From NCBI GenBank assembly GCA_902785575.1, contig CACZZF010000009.1, positions 40,440-104,439 of the forward strand: 64,000 nt of DNA, written 5' to 3'. Below the pieces are notes generated by a model that made no database searches, was not told the DNA's origin, and saw nothing but the letters and a program-made list of their open reading frames with translations. Position 1 is the stretch's first letter. Every line of letters begins with the position of its first letter. Source of the DNA: an uncultured Bacteroidia bacterium (GTDB taxonomy: Bacteria > Bacteroidota > Bacteroidia > Bacteroidales > UBA932). Shown piece after piece: positions 51,290-61,000 of the stretch. The translations under genes were made by a program, and so were the position numbers.

Positions 51290-52339
51290 CTATTTAACCA
51301 TTTTTCCTTCCTGCACAGCATCGAACGCCACCCTGTTACGATATATGTCGATCGCGGCGTAAATTGACGACATCATCGAGTGAGGATCGGCCTCATCCCT
51401 TCCTGCCAGCTCGAAAGCCGTGCCGTGATCAGGGGATGTCCTGACAATAGGCAAGCCCGCGGTGAAGTTGACTCCATCCTCGAAAGCGAGAGCCTTGAAT
51501 GGAGCCAGCCCTTGGTCATGGTACATGGCCAAAGTGGCGTCGAACTTCGCGTAATGACCGAGACCGAAATAACCGTCAGGAGAATATGGTCCGAAAGCCA
51601 TAATACCCTCAGCGTTAGCGGCCTTGACCGCCGGAAGGATGATCCTTTCCTCCTCGTCCCCCAGAAGGCCTCCGTCACCGCAATGCGGGTTCAGGCCAAG
51701 CACGGCTATTTTAGGCTCCACCACACCGAAGTCCCGTCTCAATGAGGCGTACATAAGGCGCAACTTGCCGACAATCGACTCAACACTGATCGATGAAGGG
51801 ACGTCTTTAAGCGGTATATGCCCGGTCACGACTCCGATCCTTAACTGATTGGAAATCATAAACATGGCCACGTCATTGACTCCGAACTCTTTCTGGAGGT
51901 ACTCCGTGTGGCCTGTATTTCCGAATCCTTCCTTGACCATAGCCCGCTTGTTTATCGGAGCGGTGACAAGCACGTCGATATCTCCGTTCTTGATATCCCT
52001 TACCGCCCATTCCAAAGAGGTGATGGCCGCCTTGGCAGACTCTGGAGTGGATTGCCCCGGCTCGACATAGGTGTTGTCAGGCAGGCAATTAACTATGTTG
52101 ATTTTTCTGGGCTTGGCATCCCTGGCGCTCTGGACCACATAGATGTCCATCTGCTGGTCAAGGTTGTGGATGCGCTTCCGATAAAAGCCGAATATCTTGG
52201 AAGACCCATAGATGACCGGGGTGAAAGACTCCATGATCCTCGCGTCCGCAAGGGACTTTATAATCACTTCATAGCCTATCCCATTGCCATCACCCTGGGT
52301 AATTCCAACCACCAGTTTCTTTTTTGAAATATCCGCCAT
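51290..52339 (-). CDS. pdxA: 4-hydroxythreonine-4-phosphate dehydrogenase PdxA
   Basis: 349 residues from the ATG at 52339 (KLVVGITQGDGNGIGYEV), the usual family start; an upstream frame overlaps rnhA and is not coding. Motifs GNTGHTEYLQ, with a metal-binding His, GLNPHCGDGGLLG, and AMYHDQGLAPFKAL with later GTAFELAG fit PdxA. It works in pyridoxal phosphate synthesis. Starts 19 bases after the rnhA stop. Confidence 0.95.
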   Translation of the reverse strand: MADISKKKLVVGITQGDGNGIGYEVIIKSLADARIMESFTPVIYGSSKIFGFYRKRIHNLDQQMDIYVVQSARDAKPRKINIVNCLPDNTYVEPGQSTPESAKAAITSLEWAVRDIKNGDIDVLVTAPINKRAMVKEGFGNTGHTEYLQKEFGVNDVAMFMISNQLRIGVVTGHIPLKDVPSSISVESIVGKLRLMYASLRRDFGVVEPKIAVLGLNPHCGDGGLLGDEEERIILPAVKAANAEGIMAFGPYSPDGYFGLGHYAKFDATLAMYHDQGLAPFKALAFEDGVNFTAGLPIVRTSPDHGTAFELAGRDEADPHSMMSSIYAAIDIYRNRVAFDAVQEGKMVK

Positions 52340-52358
52340 TTTAATAATATAACGTACT

Positions 52359-52868
52359 TTATAACAATATGTTATCTTCTTCCACTTTAAGCTTTTCGTA
52401 ACCCTCATCCAAAGGGAGTTGAACTCCAGCCGCGAAAGCTCCAGACCCGGCCGCGACAGCGAGTGCGTCGCATCGCTCATTCTCCGGATGGCCAGCATGT
52501 CCCTTCACCCAATTGAAGGTTACTTTATGACGCTTGTACACGGCCAGGAACCTCTGCCAAAGATCGACATTCTTCACTTTCTTCCAGCCTTTTCTCTCCC
52601 AGTTCTGAAGCCAGCCCTCATTGAGAGCTTTGACAACATAGGAGGAGTCGCTGTATACTTCAACTACCGCCTTCTCCCACTTGATCGCCTCAAGTCCCAC
52701 AATCACGGCGAGAAGTTCCATCCTGTTATTTGTGGTGCGCGCGAAACCACCGCTCATCTCTTTTTCCAGGCTCCCGCAACGCAATATCACTCCATACCCG
52801 CCAGGGCCGGGATTGCCGCTCGAAGCTCCGTCTGTGAAGAGAAATATAGTAGGTCTCACAATGTCCAT
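52359..52868 (-). CDS. rnhA: Ribonuclease HI
   Basis: 169 residues. Catalytic acidic residues are in place: [15 protein letters not shown] (Asp), [11 protein letters not shown] (Glu), VYSDSSYVV (Asp) and ENERCDALA (Asp), with [11 protein letters not shown] supplying His. It cuts RNA in RNA-DNA hybrids. A TATATTTG box sits five bases before the ATG. No N-terminal hybrid-binding domain. Confidence 0.96.
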   Translation of the reverse strand: MDIVRPTIFLFTDGASSGNPGPGGYGVILRCGSLEKEMSGGFARTTNNRMELLAVIVGLEAIKWEKAVVEVYSDSSYVVKALNEGWLQNWERKGWKKVKNVDLWQRFLAVYKRHKVTFNWVKGHAGHPENERCDALAVAAGSGAFAAGVQLPLDEGYEKLKVEEDNILL

Positions 52869-52873
52869 GAATA

Positions 52874-52881
52874 CAAATATA
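52874..52881 (-). promoter_or_regulatory. -7 box of rnhA
   Basis: TATATTTG on the minus strand ending five bases before the rnhA start codon; a TTG lies 22 bases upstream. Overlaps the divergent rmlD promoter region. Confidence 0.6.
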
Positions 52882-52890
52882 CGTTAAAAT

Positions 52891-52923
52891 TTTTGCGTGA
52901 CTTCAATTTTGTGACTATTTTTG
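52891..52923 (+). promoter_or_regulatory. rmlDAC promoter
   Basis: TTTTG (52891-52895), 20-base spacer, TATTTTTG (52916-52923), then only five bases to the rmlD ATG at 52929. Predicts a leaderless transcript. Confidence 0.8.
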
Positions 52924-52928
52924 GGAAT

Positions 52929-53807
52929 ATGAATATTCTTGTCACTGGAGCTAATGGCCAACTCGGAAGCGAGCTGCGCTTAGCCGCGGCGAAAGGCCGC
53001 GACAGATATGTCTTCACCGACGTCACTTCTGTTCCCGGCGTGGAGACTGTGTATCTCGACATAACCAACATCGACGCTGTCAGGATCATTTGCGACTCGG
53101 AAGACATCGATGTGATCGTCAACTGCGCCGCCTACACCAATGTCGACAAGGCGGAGGACGATTCGGCTACCGCCTTGCTTCTGAACAGCACCGCGGTCGG
53201 CACCCTGGCCACCGTGGCGGCCGAGAGAGACGCCGTCCTGATTCATATCTCAACGGATTATGTGTTCCATGGCGACAGGACCACGCCTTGCAAGGAAGAC
53301 TGGCCGACTCACCCCCTAGGAGTCTACGGATCAACCAAACTGCTCGGTGAGAAGAAGATAGAAGACTCTGGATGCAAGAATATCATCATCCGCACCGCTT
53401 GGCTCTACTCCCCTTTCGGAAAGAATTTCGTCAAGACGATGCTCCAGCTTACCGCCGAGCGGGATTCCCTCAAAGTCGTATTCGACCAAGTCGGCACTCC
53501 GACTTACGCCAGCGACCTTGCCGGTCTGATATTCAAAGTGATTGATGAGAACATGCTTGACCGGCAGGGAATATATCATTTCAGTAATGAGGGAGCCATC
53601 TCTTGGTACGATTTCGCCAAAGCTATATGCGAGATCGGAGGAAATACCTGTGACATAAAGCCATGCCACACCGAGGACTATCCCTCGAAGGCCGAGAGGC
53701 CACGGTTCTCTGTGCTTGACAAAACGAAGGTTAAAGAGACATTCGGCATAACGATCCCTTATTGGAGGGATTCTCTTGTGGAATGCGTCAAAAGGATAAA
53801 AGGATAA
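52929..53807 (+). CDS. rmlD: dTDP-4-dehydrorhamnose reductase
   Basis: 292 residues from the ATG at 52929 ([19 protein letters not shown](P) loop). Family motifs: [26 protein letters not shown], and [11 protein letters not shown] with the catalytic Tyr and Lys. Last step of dTDP-L-rhamnose synthesis. An upstream open frame overlaps rnhA and is not used. Its stop and the rmlA start share one base. Confidence 0.96.
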   Translation: MNILVTGANGQLGSELRLAAAKGRDRYVFTDVTSVPGVETVYLDITNIDAVRIICDSEDIDVIVNCAAYTNVDKAEDDSATALLLNSTAVGTLATVAAERDAVLIHISTDYVFHGDRTTPCKEDWPTHPLGVYGSTKLLGEKKIEDSGCKNIIIRTAWLYSPFGKNFVKTMLQLTAERDSLKVVFDQVGTPTYASDLAGLIFKVIDENMLDRQGIYHFSNEGAISWYDFAKAICEIGGNTCDIKPCHTEDYPSKAERPRFSVLDKTKVKETFGITIPYWRDSLVECVKRIKG

Positions 53808-54682
53808 TGAAAGGAATTGTACTTGCTGGTGGAAGCGGCACAAGACTCTACCCTATAACGAAGGGCGTAAGCAAGCAAATGCTTCCGATTTATGACAAGC
53901 CGATGGTTTACTACCCCATCTCGGTGCTTATGAATGCCGGGATCAGGGATATTCTGATAATCTCAACCCCGACTGATTTGCCCGCGTTCAGGAGGCTTCT
54001 CGGGGACGGGAGCGACTTCGGAGTCAATTTCTCATATGCGGAACAGCCATCTCCGGACGGCCTTGCCCAGGCTTTCATAATTGGAGAGGACTTCATCGGG
54101 GATGACTGCGCATGTCTGGTTCTCGGGGATAACATATTCCACGGGGCCGGTTTCGAGGATCAATTGAAGTCCGCGGTAACCACAGCTGAGGATGAGGGCA
54201 AGGCGACAGTATTCGGTTACTGGGTAAGTGATCCTCAGAGGTATGGAGTCGCTGAGTTCGACACTGAGGGCAACTGCCTCAGTATCGAGGAGAAACCCTC
54301 CGCTCCGAAGAGCAACTACGCGGTGACAGGCTTGTATTTCTATCCTAATGATGTCGTGGAGGTGGCGAAAACTATCAAGCCCTCCGCTCGTGGCGAGTTG
54401 GAGATCACTACAGTCAACCAGGTTTTCCTTTCCAGAGGAATCCTTAAGGTCCAGAAACTCGGCCAGGGCTTCGCCTGGCTGGACACCGGCACCCATGAGT
54501 CCCTTACTGAAGCCTCCAACTATATCGAGGTCATTGAGAAGAGGCAGGGACTCAAGGTAGCCTGCCTTGAGGAAATAGCGTTCAGGAACGGTTGGATCGA
54601 CGCGGCTAAGTTGGCCGCGGTAGCGGCTCCTATGGCCAAAAACCAATATGGACAATACCTTTTGAGACTCGCTGGAGCATGA
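53807..54682 (+). CDS. rmlA: Glucose-1-phosphate thymidylyltransferase
   Basis: 291 residues from the ATG at 53807 ([18 protein letters not shown], the nucleotidyltransferase loop). [28 protein letters not shown] and [20 protein letters not shown] complete the RmlA signature. Makes dTDP-glucose, the first step. Overlaps rmlC by four bases. Confidence 0.97.
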   Translation: MKGIVLAGGSGTRLYPITKGVSKQMLPIYDKPMVYYPISVLMNAGIRDILIISTPTDLPAFRRLLGDGSDFGVNFSYAEQPSPDGLAQAFIIGEDFIGDDCACLVLGDNIFHGAGFEDQLKSAVTTAEDEGKATVFGYWVSDPQRYGVAEFDTEGNCLSIEEKPSAPKSNYAVTGLYFYPNDVVEVAKTIKPSARGELEITTVNQVFLSRGILKVQKLGQGFAWLDTGTHESLTEASNYIEVIEKRQGLKVACLEEIAFRNGWIDAAKLAAVAAPMAKNQYGQYLLRLAGA

Positions 54683-55233
54683 ATGTCATAAAAACAGAGA
54701 TAGAAGGGGTTCTTATACTCGAGCCTAGGATCTTCGAGGATCCAAGAGGTTATTTCTTCGAGTCGTTCAATCTCAGGGATTTCGAGGGACAGGTCGGACA
54801 TGTGGATTTCGTTCAGGACAACGAGAGCAAATCGAGCTACGGTGTAGTGCGGGGACTCCACTTCCAGAAAGGTGAGCACTGTCAGGCGAAACTTGTTAGA
54901 GTCGTCAGAGGCTCGGTACTTGATGTCGCGGTCGACATCAGACCCGGTTCACCCACTTTCGGCAAACATGTGGCCGTGGAACTGACTGGAGAGAACCATA
55001 GGCAGCTTTTCCTGCCCCGGGGAATGGCCCATGGTTTCAGCGTGCTTTCAGAAGAAGCGGTTTTCCAGTATAAATGCGACAACTTCTATTGCAAGGAATC
55101 AGAAGGCGCCATTGCCTGGGACGACCCGGACCTGGGGATTGACTGGAGGGTTCCTGCCGAGGATGTGATTCTTTCGGAGAAAGATCGCCACCATCCGAGG
55201 CTATCGGAGGCAGGTCAGGATATTTTGCTGTAA
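54679..55233 (+). CDS. rmlC: dTDP-4-dehydrorhamnose 3,5-epimerase
   Basis: 184 residues, cupin fold. [20 protein letters not shown] with the active-site His, [14 protein letters not shown] and [13 protein letters not shown] are the RmlC hallmarks. Third step of the rhamnose pathway. The last 19 bases overlap the convergent recG gene. Confidence 0.96.
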   Translation: MNVIKTEIEGVLILEPRIFEDPRGYFFESFNLRDFEGQVGHVDFVQDNESKSSYGVVRGLHFQKGEHCQAKLVRVVRGSVLDVAVDIRPGSPTFGKHVAVELTGENHRQLFLPRGMAHGFSVLSEEAVFQYKCDNFYCKESEGAIAWDDPDLGIDWRVPAEDVILSEKDRHHPRLSEAGQDILL

Positions 55234-57329
55234 TCCTTTATTGAATATTTATCCTTACGGAGCTCTGCCGCCAATGAGGCGTTGACGGGGTCCGTGAGAG
55301 TGGGGTCGCCGGCGAGGACATGCTCGGAATAACTCCTGGCGTCCGACAGAATCTGCCCGTCATGGGCCAGGGAAGCTATATTCAGCGAAATTGGAAGACC
55401 GCTCTGCTGGGTTCCTTCGAGATCACCGGGGCCTCTCATCTTCATATCTTCCTCGGCCAAGTCAAAGCCATTCTCTGTGGCGCACATCAGCTCCAGCCGC
55501 TTTCTGGACTCCTTACTGACCTTGTTGCCATGCATCAGCACGCAATAGGACTTTTCTGAGCCCCGGCCGACCCGGCCGCGAAGCTGATGGAGCTGCGCCA
55601 GACCGAATCTCTCGGCATTCTCAATCACCATTATCGAGGCATTCGGCACATCGACTCCGACCTCGATGACCGTTGTGGAGACAAGGATATTTGCCCTTCC
55701 TGCGGCAAAGGCGTCCATATTGAACTTCTTGACCTCGCTGGTCTGTTGTCCATGAACAATGGCGACTTTATAATCCGGCATCGGGAAACGCCTGACAATC
55801 TCCTCGTAACCAGCCTCAAGGTTCTGATAATCAAGTTTCTCGCTCTCAAATATGAGAGGATAGACTATAAACACCTGGCGGCCTGCGGAAATCTCTTTGC
55901 GGATGAAATTGTACATCTGCGGGCGCTTTCCCTCCCCTATCAGCATAGTCTGGATCGGCTTGCGGCCTGGAGGCATCTCATCTATAACGGACACGTCCAA
56001 GTCGCCGTAGAAGGTCATGGCCAAGGTTCTCGGAATTGGGGTCGCTGTCATAACAAGGACATGCGGAGGCGCGTCAGTAGCGCCTTTTGACCAGAGTTTC
56101 GAACGTTGCTCGACACCGAACCGGTGCTGCTCATCAATGATGGCCAGGCCGAGATTATGGAAGATCACATCGTCCTCGATGAGGGCGTGAGTACCGATTA
56201 TGATCCCGACAGAGCCGTCCCGGAGGCCTTCATGGATCGGTCGTCGTTCCGACTTGGTGGTAGAGCCTATAAGCAGCTCGCAACGCACCCCGGTGGGCTC
56301 CAGGTATTTCTTTATATTCGCGTAATGCTGCTGGGCAAGCACCTCAGTGGGAGCCATGATGCATGCCTGGTAGCCGTTTCCGACAGCTATCAAAGCCGAC
56401 AAGACAGCCACCATTGTCTTCCCGGAACCGACATCGCCCTGAAGCAGGCGGTTCATCTGATGGCCGCTCATTAGATCCGCATGGATCTCTTTTATCACTC
56501 TCTTCTGGGCACCTGTCAGCTCGTAAGGAAGGGCATTAAAACAGGCGTGGAAGGCTGGCCCGACCTTGGGCATCGGTATACCGTTATCCGCCCTCGAGCG
56601 GATATATTTCTGCTTCAGAAGAGATAGTTGGAGAAGGAATAACTCTTCCCACTTGAGCCTGTACTGGGCCTTCGAGAGCGCTGCCTGGTCGGTCGGGAAA
56701 TGGATATTCCTAATCGCATATTTCAATGGAACCAGACCTTTCTCCCTGAGGATATAGTCAGGAAGGGTTTCCTGAACGTCCCCTATAGCGAGATCGATAG
56801 CCTCCGCCATCAACTTGTTCATCACCTTGCCTGTCACGCCACCGTTCCTGAGCTTGTCGGTGGAGTTATACACGCCAGTCAGCACCCCGGAGAAATTCTG
56901 AGCCCCAATGGTTGGAGGGTTGTCTATCTCCGGATGTACCATATTCATCTTGCCGTTGAATACCGAAGGCTTACCGAAGAAGAGGAAGGTGGAACCGGGT
57001 TTCAAACGGTCGTAAGTATACTTGATTCCCTTAAAGAAAACCAGTTCCATCTCTCCGCTGGAATCCCTCACAAGAACGCTTAGGCGCTGTTTGGCACCTT
57101 TGCCCGTGAGTTCGGTGGAGACCACCTGGGCAAGGATTTGGACGAGCGCGCTGCCGGACTGGACATCAGCGATGAATTGGATGGAACTTCGATCGATATA
57201 GCGGAAAGGATAGGTGCGCAAGAGGTCTCCGACAGTCTCGACCTCAAGCTCAGTCCGGAGCAGCGAGGCCCTTTTCGGCCCCACCCCCGGCAAGTACTGC
57301 ACCTCTGTATCTAGCTTATTCCGCATCAT
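55215..57329 (-). CDS. recG: ATP-dependent DNA helicase RecG
   Basis: 704 residues. Wedge/OB domain at the N terminus (YLPGVGPKRASLLRTE at about 12; YPFRYIDRS), then an SF2 core: Walker A LQGDVGSGKT, DEQHRFGVEQR (DEQH box), MTATPIPRTLAMTFYGDLD, and LVSTTVIEVGVDVPNA with RGRVGRG. RecG remodels stalled forks and Holliday junctions. ATG codons at 57329 and 57326 are both possible. Confidence 0.97.
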   Translation of the reverse strand: MMRNKLDTEVQYLPGVGPKRASLLRTELEVETVGDLLRTYPFRYIDRSSIQFIADVQSGSALVQILAQVVSTELTGKGAKQRLSVLVRDSSGEMELVFFKGIKYTYDRLKPGSTFLFFGKPSVFNGKMNMVHPEIDNPPTIGAQNFSGVLTGVYNSTDKLRNGGVTGKVMNKLMAEAIDLAIGDVQETLPDYILREKGLVPLKYAIRNIHFPTDQAALSKAQYRLKWEELFLLQLSLLKQKYIRSRADNGIPMPKVGPAFHACFNALPYELTGAQKRVIKEIHADLMSGHQMNRLLQGDVGSGKTMVAVLSALIAVGNGYQACIMAPTEVLAQQHYANIKKYLEPTGVRCELLIGSTTKSERRPIHEGLRDGSVGIIIGTHALIEDDVIFHNLGLAIIDEQHRFGVEQRSKLWSKGATDAPPHVLVMTATPIPRTLAMTFYGDLDVSVIDEMPPGRKPIQTMLIGEGKRPQMYNFIRKEISAGRQVFIVYPLIFESEKLDYQNLEAGYEEIVRRFPMPDYKVAIVHGQQTSEVKKFNMDAFAAGRANILVSTTVIEVGVDVPNASIMVIENAERFGLAQLHQLRGRVGRGSEKSYCVLMHGNKVSKESRKRLELMCATENGFDLAEEDMKMRGPGDLEGTQQSGLPISLNIASLAHDGQILSDARSYSEHVLAGDPTLTDPVNASLAAELRKDKYSIKDYSKIS

Positions 57330-57333
57330 ATAG

Positions 57334-57341
57334 CAAAAATA
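57334..57341 (-). promoter_or_regulatory. -7 box of recG
   Basis: TATTTTTG on the minus strand ending four bases before the recG start codon. Confidence 0.55.
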
Positions 57342-57353
57342 GGGAAAAAAACG

Positions 57354-57361
57354 TATATTTG
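57354..57361 (+). promoter_or_regulatory. -7 box of the kinase-AAA+ gene
   Basis: TATATTTG, 30 bases before the ATG at 57392. No TTTG at the -33 distance. Confidence 0.55.
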
Positions 57362-57391
57362 GGAGAACGATAAAGCAAACACTCGTATAAA

Positions 57392-59134
57392 ATGATTCTC
57401 GAAGAAGGGTTCCGGATCAATGACTACCGCGTCAGCGACTTCATAAAGGAAGGACTATTCAACAGTACCTACCGGGTGGTTGACGACCACGGCAAGTCTT
57501 ATTTCATGAAGTTTTTTGAGGACGATAGAGTTCCCGAGAAGCTTATTAATCAGGGAGAGATCCTGGAAATAGCTCTTAGTAGGCGCGTTAGCCATAAGAA
57601 CGTCATATCATATGTGAGCGATGGGACTATTTCGATCGAGGGCAAGAATTATCACTACCTTATTACGGAGTTCTTTCATGGAGTCCTCCTATCTGAACTA
57701 TTGAATGAGGGCAAAATATTCCCGTACCAAGAAGCCAGAGGGATGATGTGCGGGATCCTTAATGGGCTGCGTTATCTCCACTCTCTCCATCTCAACCATA
57801 ATGACATCACTCCAAGGAATATTCTTTTAGAAGAAGCCGGGCGCGACCAGTATATTCCCAAGATCATCGATCTCGGCCACTTATATCCAGCCATTAGCGG
57901 AACTCCCCCATTCCCGGTCATCGACCTGAATCCTTCGTATTGCTCACCTGAATCCCTTACCGGCATTTTCGAAAATGGCGGTGACATTTTTTCAGCGGCT
58001 GCCGTGTTCTACAGCATGTTGACAGGCAAGGAACCTTGGCCATGCGAGGCATCAAAGGATGACTCCTATTCAAACAAAAGACGGAAGGTTCGTAACGCCA
58101 GGAAAGAACCTCTCGACCTGGCCACCCTATCAAACAATGGCGTTCCTGATAATATCGTTGAGCTGATTTCAATGGCGCTCAAGCTTGATCCAGCCAGAAG
58201 AATCCATCTCGAGAGTTTCTTTAAGGCCATCTTGGTCGATACTGTCATCCCGACTCAGGAACAGGAGACTAAAGAAACAGTTGATAGTTTGGAGGGAGAG
58301 AATGGGCAGGACCAACAAACCAAAATTACCGCTGTCAAAGTCCAGATTCAGAAAAAGAAAGGTGGTGGCTTTGATGATGTCGCCGGCATGGATAAGTTGA
58401 AAGCCGAATTGACGAACAGGGTGATCTGGATTTTACGGGATCGGGAAAAAGCCGCGAAATACCGGCTTACCCCTCCCAATGGAATGATTCTTTACGGCCC
58501 CCCTGGTTGTGGGAAGACCTTTTTCGCCGAAAAATTCGCGGAAGAGTCGCAATTGAATTTCGTCCTGGTGAACGGCTCCGACCTCGGCAGTGTGTATATT
58601 CATGGAACACAGGGGAAAATCGCCAATTTGTTTAAAGAGGCCGAGAGAAAAGCCCCGACCATATTATGCTTCGACGAGTTTGATTCCTTCGTTCCTTCAC
58701 GCAGTTCGATGGCTGCCGAGCATCGGCCAGAAGAAATAAATGAGTTCCTGGGACAGCTGAATAACTGCGCGAAGAGGGGCATCTTCGTCATAGCGACGAC
58801 CAACCGGTTGGATCTGATCGATCCAGCCATCTTAAGAAGGGGCAGGATTGATCTTAAATATGAAATACCGGCTCCGGATGAGGACACTCTGATGCGCATC
58901 TTCGCTTTGCACCTAAAAGACCGGCCTGTCGCAAATGACATCGATTGTGATGTACTAGCCAAATTGACCGCCAATTACGCCTCTTCAGACATCGCGTTCA
59001 TAGTCAATGAGGCTGCCATGATGGCGGCCTTGGCTGATGTGCCCATATCTCAGGCTCATCTTATCAACTCGATCAAAGCCAATAAGTCATCTTTGGTTTC
59101 CAGCGGGCAGGCAAGGAAAAAAATCGGGTTTTAA
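57392..59134 (+). CDS. Protein kinase fused to an AAA+ ATPase
   Basis: 580 residues, no membrane segment. Residues about 10-280 are a eukaryotic-type Ser/Thr kinase: degenerate glycine loop KEGLFNSTYRVV, Lys 40 in YFMKFF, catalytic loop HNDITPRN (Asp 138, Asn 143), DLG at 160-162 in place of DFG, SPE at 185-187. A charged linker (281-325) leads to an AAA+ domain of the FtsH/VCP type: GFDDVAGMDKLK, Walker A GPPGCGKT (369-376), Walker B ILCFDEFD (424-431), sensor ATTNRLD, arginine finger RRGRID. All core residues are kept in both domains. Target and pathway are unknown; neighbours (recG, DUF486, rmuC) give no clear clue. Confidence 0.88.
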   Translation: MILEEGFRINDYRVSDFIKEGLFNSTYRVVDDHGKSYFMKFFEDDRVPEKLINQGEILEIALSRRVSHKNVISYVSDGTISIEGKNYHYLITEFFHGVLLSELLNEGKIFPYQEARGMMCGILNGLRYLHSLHLNHNDITPRNILLEEAGRDQYIPKIIDLGHLYPAISGTPPFPVIDLNPSYCSPESLTGIFENGGDIFSAAAVFYSMLTGKEPWPCEASKDDSYSNKRRKVRNARKEPLDLATLSNNGVPDNIVELISMALKLDPARRIHLESFFKAILVDTVIPTQEQETKETVDSLEGENGQDQQTKITAVKVQIQKKKGGGFDDVAGMDKLKAELTNRVIWILRDREKAAKYRLTPPNGMILYGPPGCGKTFFAEKFAEESQLNFVLVNGSDLGSVYIHGTQGKIANLFKEAERKAPTILCFDEFDSFVPSRSSMAAEHRPEEINEFLGQLNNCAKRGIFVIATTNRLDLIDPAILRRGRIDLKYEIPAPDEDTLMRIFALHLKDRPVANDIDCDVLAKLTANYASSDIAFIVNEAAMMAALADVPISQAHLINSIKANKSSLVSSGQARKKIGF

Positions 59135-59155
59135 CCATTTTCCTCAGAAAAGCGT

Positions 59156-59163
59156 TATCTTCG
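59156..59163 (+). promoter_or_regulatory. -7 box of the DUF486 gene
   Basis: TATCTTCG followed by CGG, 27 bases before the ATG at 59191. Confidence 0.5.
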
Positions 59164-59190
59164 CGGCCCGAAAACTGAAAGCGACTGATA

Positions 59191-59559
59191 ATGCGTGGGA
59201 TTTGGACTATACTGATGCTGGTCTGCTCGAATGTGTTCATGACATTCGCATGGTACGGCCATCTTAAACTCAACGAGATGAAAATCTCTACTGGCTGGCC
59301 TCTCATTTTGGTCATCCTGTTCTCGTGGGGAATAGCGTTTTTTGAGTATTGCCTAACCGTTCCGGCGAACCGGATCGGGTTCTCAGGCAACGGCGGCCCA
59401 TTCAACCTTCTTCAACTGAAGGTCATCCAAGAGGCGATATCCCTGACCGTATTCACATTGATTGTGATGCTCGTTTTCAAAGGTGAGAGCATCCATTGGA
59501 ATCATCTTGTGGCCTTCGGCTGCCTTGTGCTTGCCGTCTTCTTCGCCTTCCTGAAATAG
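59191..59559 (+). CDS. DUF486 small membrane protein (DMT-like)
   Basis: 122 residues with four hydrophobic helices. NVFMTFAWYGHLK, ALFEYCLTVPANRIG-like FFEYCLTVPANRIG, and the C-terminal helix match DUF486, a half-size relative of drug/metabolite transporters that would need to dimerise. Substrate unknown. Confidence 0.88.
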   Translation: MRGIWTILMLVCSNVFMTFAWYGHLKLNEMKISTGWPLILVILFSWGIAFFEYCLTVPANRIGFSGNGGPFNLLQLKVIQEAISLTVFTLIVMLVFKGESIHWNHLVAFGCLVLAVFFAFLK

Positions 59560-59581
59560 CCTGCGACTGAAAACCAGCCTG

Positions 59582-60928
59582 TTATTCGACTTGAGATGAG
59601 GGGCTTGTCGGAGGAAGCAGATGTCCTTCCGGCTGCTTAATCCCGTGATTGACCGCTTTCCACGCCGCCTTCACGATACTCTGGTCACTATCGACCAGGC
59701 GTGCGGAGTTCTTTTTGAATTTCTTGACGAAATTGTCAAGGCTGGCTTCCAATGCTGAATTCTCCTCACAAAACAGAGCCACTCTATCGACCATGTTCTG
59801 GGCGGCTTTCACAATTTCAGAAACATTCTCCATCTGCTCTTTCTGCACCCATGCTGTCCGGATCAGACGCAGGAATGGAATCAATGTCTCCTCGGTAGTG
59901 ATCAGGACATTTTGCTTGAAAGCTTTCGCGAATATGTCTTTGTCTTCCATTTTGGCCAATTGATATGCCGCATAGTTCGGGATGAACATGATGACATAAT
60001 CCAAGGTCTTGCGGTCAACGACATACTTCTGGTACTCCTTGCTGGTCAGCTCCTTGATATGATTCTCAACAGACTCAAGGTTGCGGGCTGAGGCATCGGC
60101 GCGCTCCTCATCAGTCTCGGCGGCGAAATAGTCCGCCATCGCGGTCAAGGACACCTTGGAGTCGATAAGAATCACAGTATTGTCCGGGAAGTGGAGGGCG
60201 AAATCCGGACGCATCTTTTTCCCGGTATCCTCATTTACAATACGGTTCCCCTTACGGTCCCGGAGCCAGAACTCGGCGTCATAATCATGTCCTTCACGCA
60301 AGCCTTCCGCCTTCAATATATTCTCCAATATCGTCTCGCCGAATATACCCTGGACTTTACTCTGCCCCTTAAGCGCTTTCGCGAGATCCTCGGCGGTGGT
60401 GCCGATTGATTCCGTCTGCTCCTTGAGATTCTTTACAGTCTCCGCGAACTGTGTCTTTATGGACGCGCTTTCCTCCGCATGTATCTTCTTCTGGGCGTCG
60501 AAAGCGTCTTTCATGTCCCTTATGTCCTTATTCAGGTCACCGGTGATAACACGCATGGTTTCGGAAGCCTCCTTCTTAAGTGATTCCTCACGAGCTTTGA
60601 GCATCTTCTCATTTTCCAAAGCCAACTCGTTTTTAGCTGACTCGAGAGCCCGTTCCTGACTCGCCCTCAATTCCGTCAAAGACTTCTCATAACCGCTCTT
60701 AACTTCCGCCAACATCTTCTCATGCCTCTCTTTTTCAGAGTTCAGAAGCTGCTCGGCCTTAATCGCTTCTGATTCCTTACGGACAATCTCAACTTTGAAA
60801 GCGTTTGCCTGTTCGCTCAGGTCGAGCAGGTATGCGGTCTTGGCCTTGTTCGATGATATGATCCACGCGATGACGATAGCGACGATAATCACCAGCGCGA
60901 CAACAGAGATTATTATAGTTGGCTCCAT
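59582..60928 (-). CDS. rmuC: DNA recombination protein RmuC
   Basis: 448 residues: an N-terminal membrane helix (IISVVALVIIVAIVIAWII), a long charged coiled coil (about 35-180), then the RmuC nuclease-like domain with GIFGETILENILKAEGL, FWLRDRKGNRIVNEDTGKK-like conserved stretch, PDNTVILIDSKVSL and YVIMFIPNYAAYQLA. RmuC limits inversions at short repeats; its fold is related to restriction endonucleases. Confidence 0.94.
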   Translation of the reverse strand: MEPTIIISVVALVIIVAIVIAWIISSNKAKTAYLLDLSEQANAFKVEIVRKESEAIKAEQLLNSEKERHEKMLAEVKSGYEKSLTELRASQERALESAKNELALENEKMLKAREESLKKEASETMRVITGDLNKDIRDMKDAFDAQKKIHAEESASIKTQFAETVKNLKEQTESIGTTAEDLAKALKGQSKVQGIFGETILENILKAEGLREGHDYDAEFWLRDRKGNRIVNEDTGKKMRPDFALHFPDNTVILIDSKVSLTAMADYFAAETDEERADASARNLESVENHIKELTSKEYQKYVVDRKTLDYVIMFIPNYAAYQLAKMEDKDIFAKAFKQNVLITTEETLIPFLRLIRTAWVQKEQMENVSEIVKAAQNMVDRVALFCEENSALEASLDNFVKKFKKNSARLVDSDQSIVKAAWKAVNHGIKQPEGHLLPPTSPSSQVE

Positions 60929-60986
60929 TCTTGTCTATTCCAATTTAACGCTATGCAATATACGAAAAATTTATCTCATTTTTTGG

Positions 60987-60994
60987 TATATTTG
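60987..60994 (+). promoter_or_regulatory. -7 box of tamB
   Basis: TATATTTG ending six bases before the GTG start codon at 61001; again compatible with a leaderless mRNA. Confidence 0.55.
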
Positions 60995-61000
60995 TAGATT

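Noticed and set aside
57392..59134. The kinase-AAA+ gene as part of an anti-phage defence island.
   Set aside because: Neighbours are recG, a DUF486 gene and rmuC; no nuclease, methylase, toxin or phage gene lies nearby, so the context does not support it.
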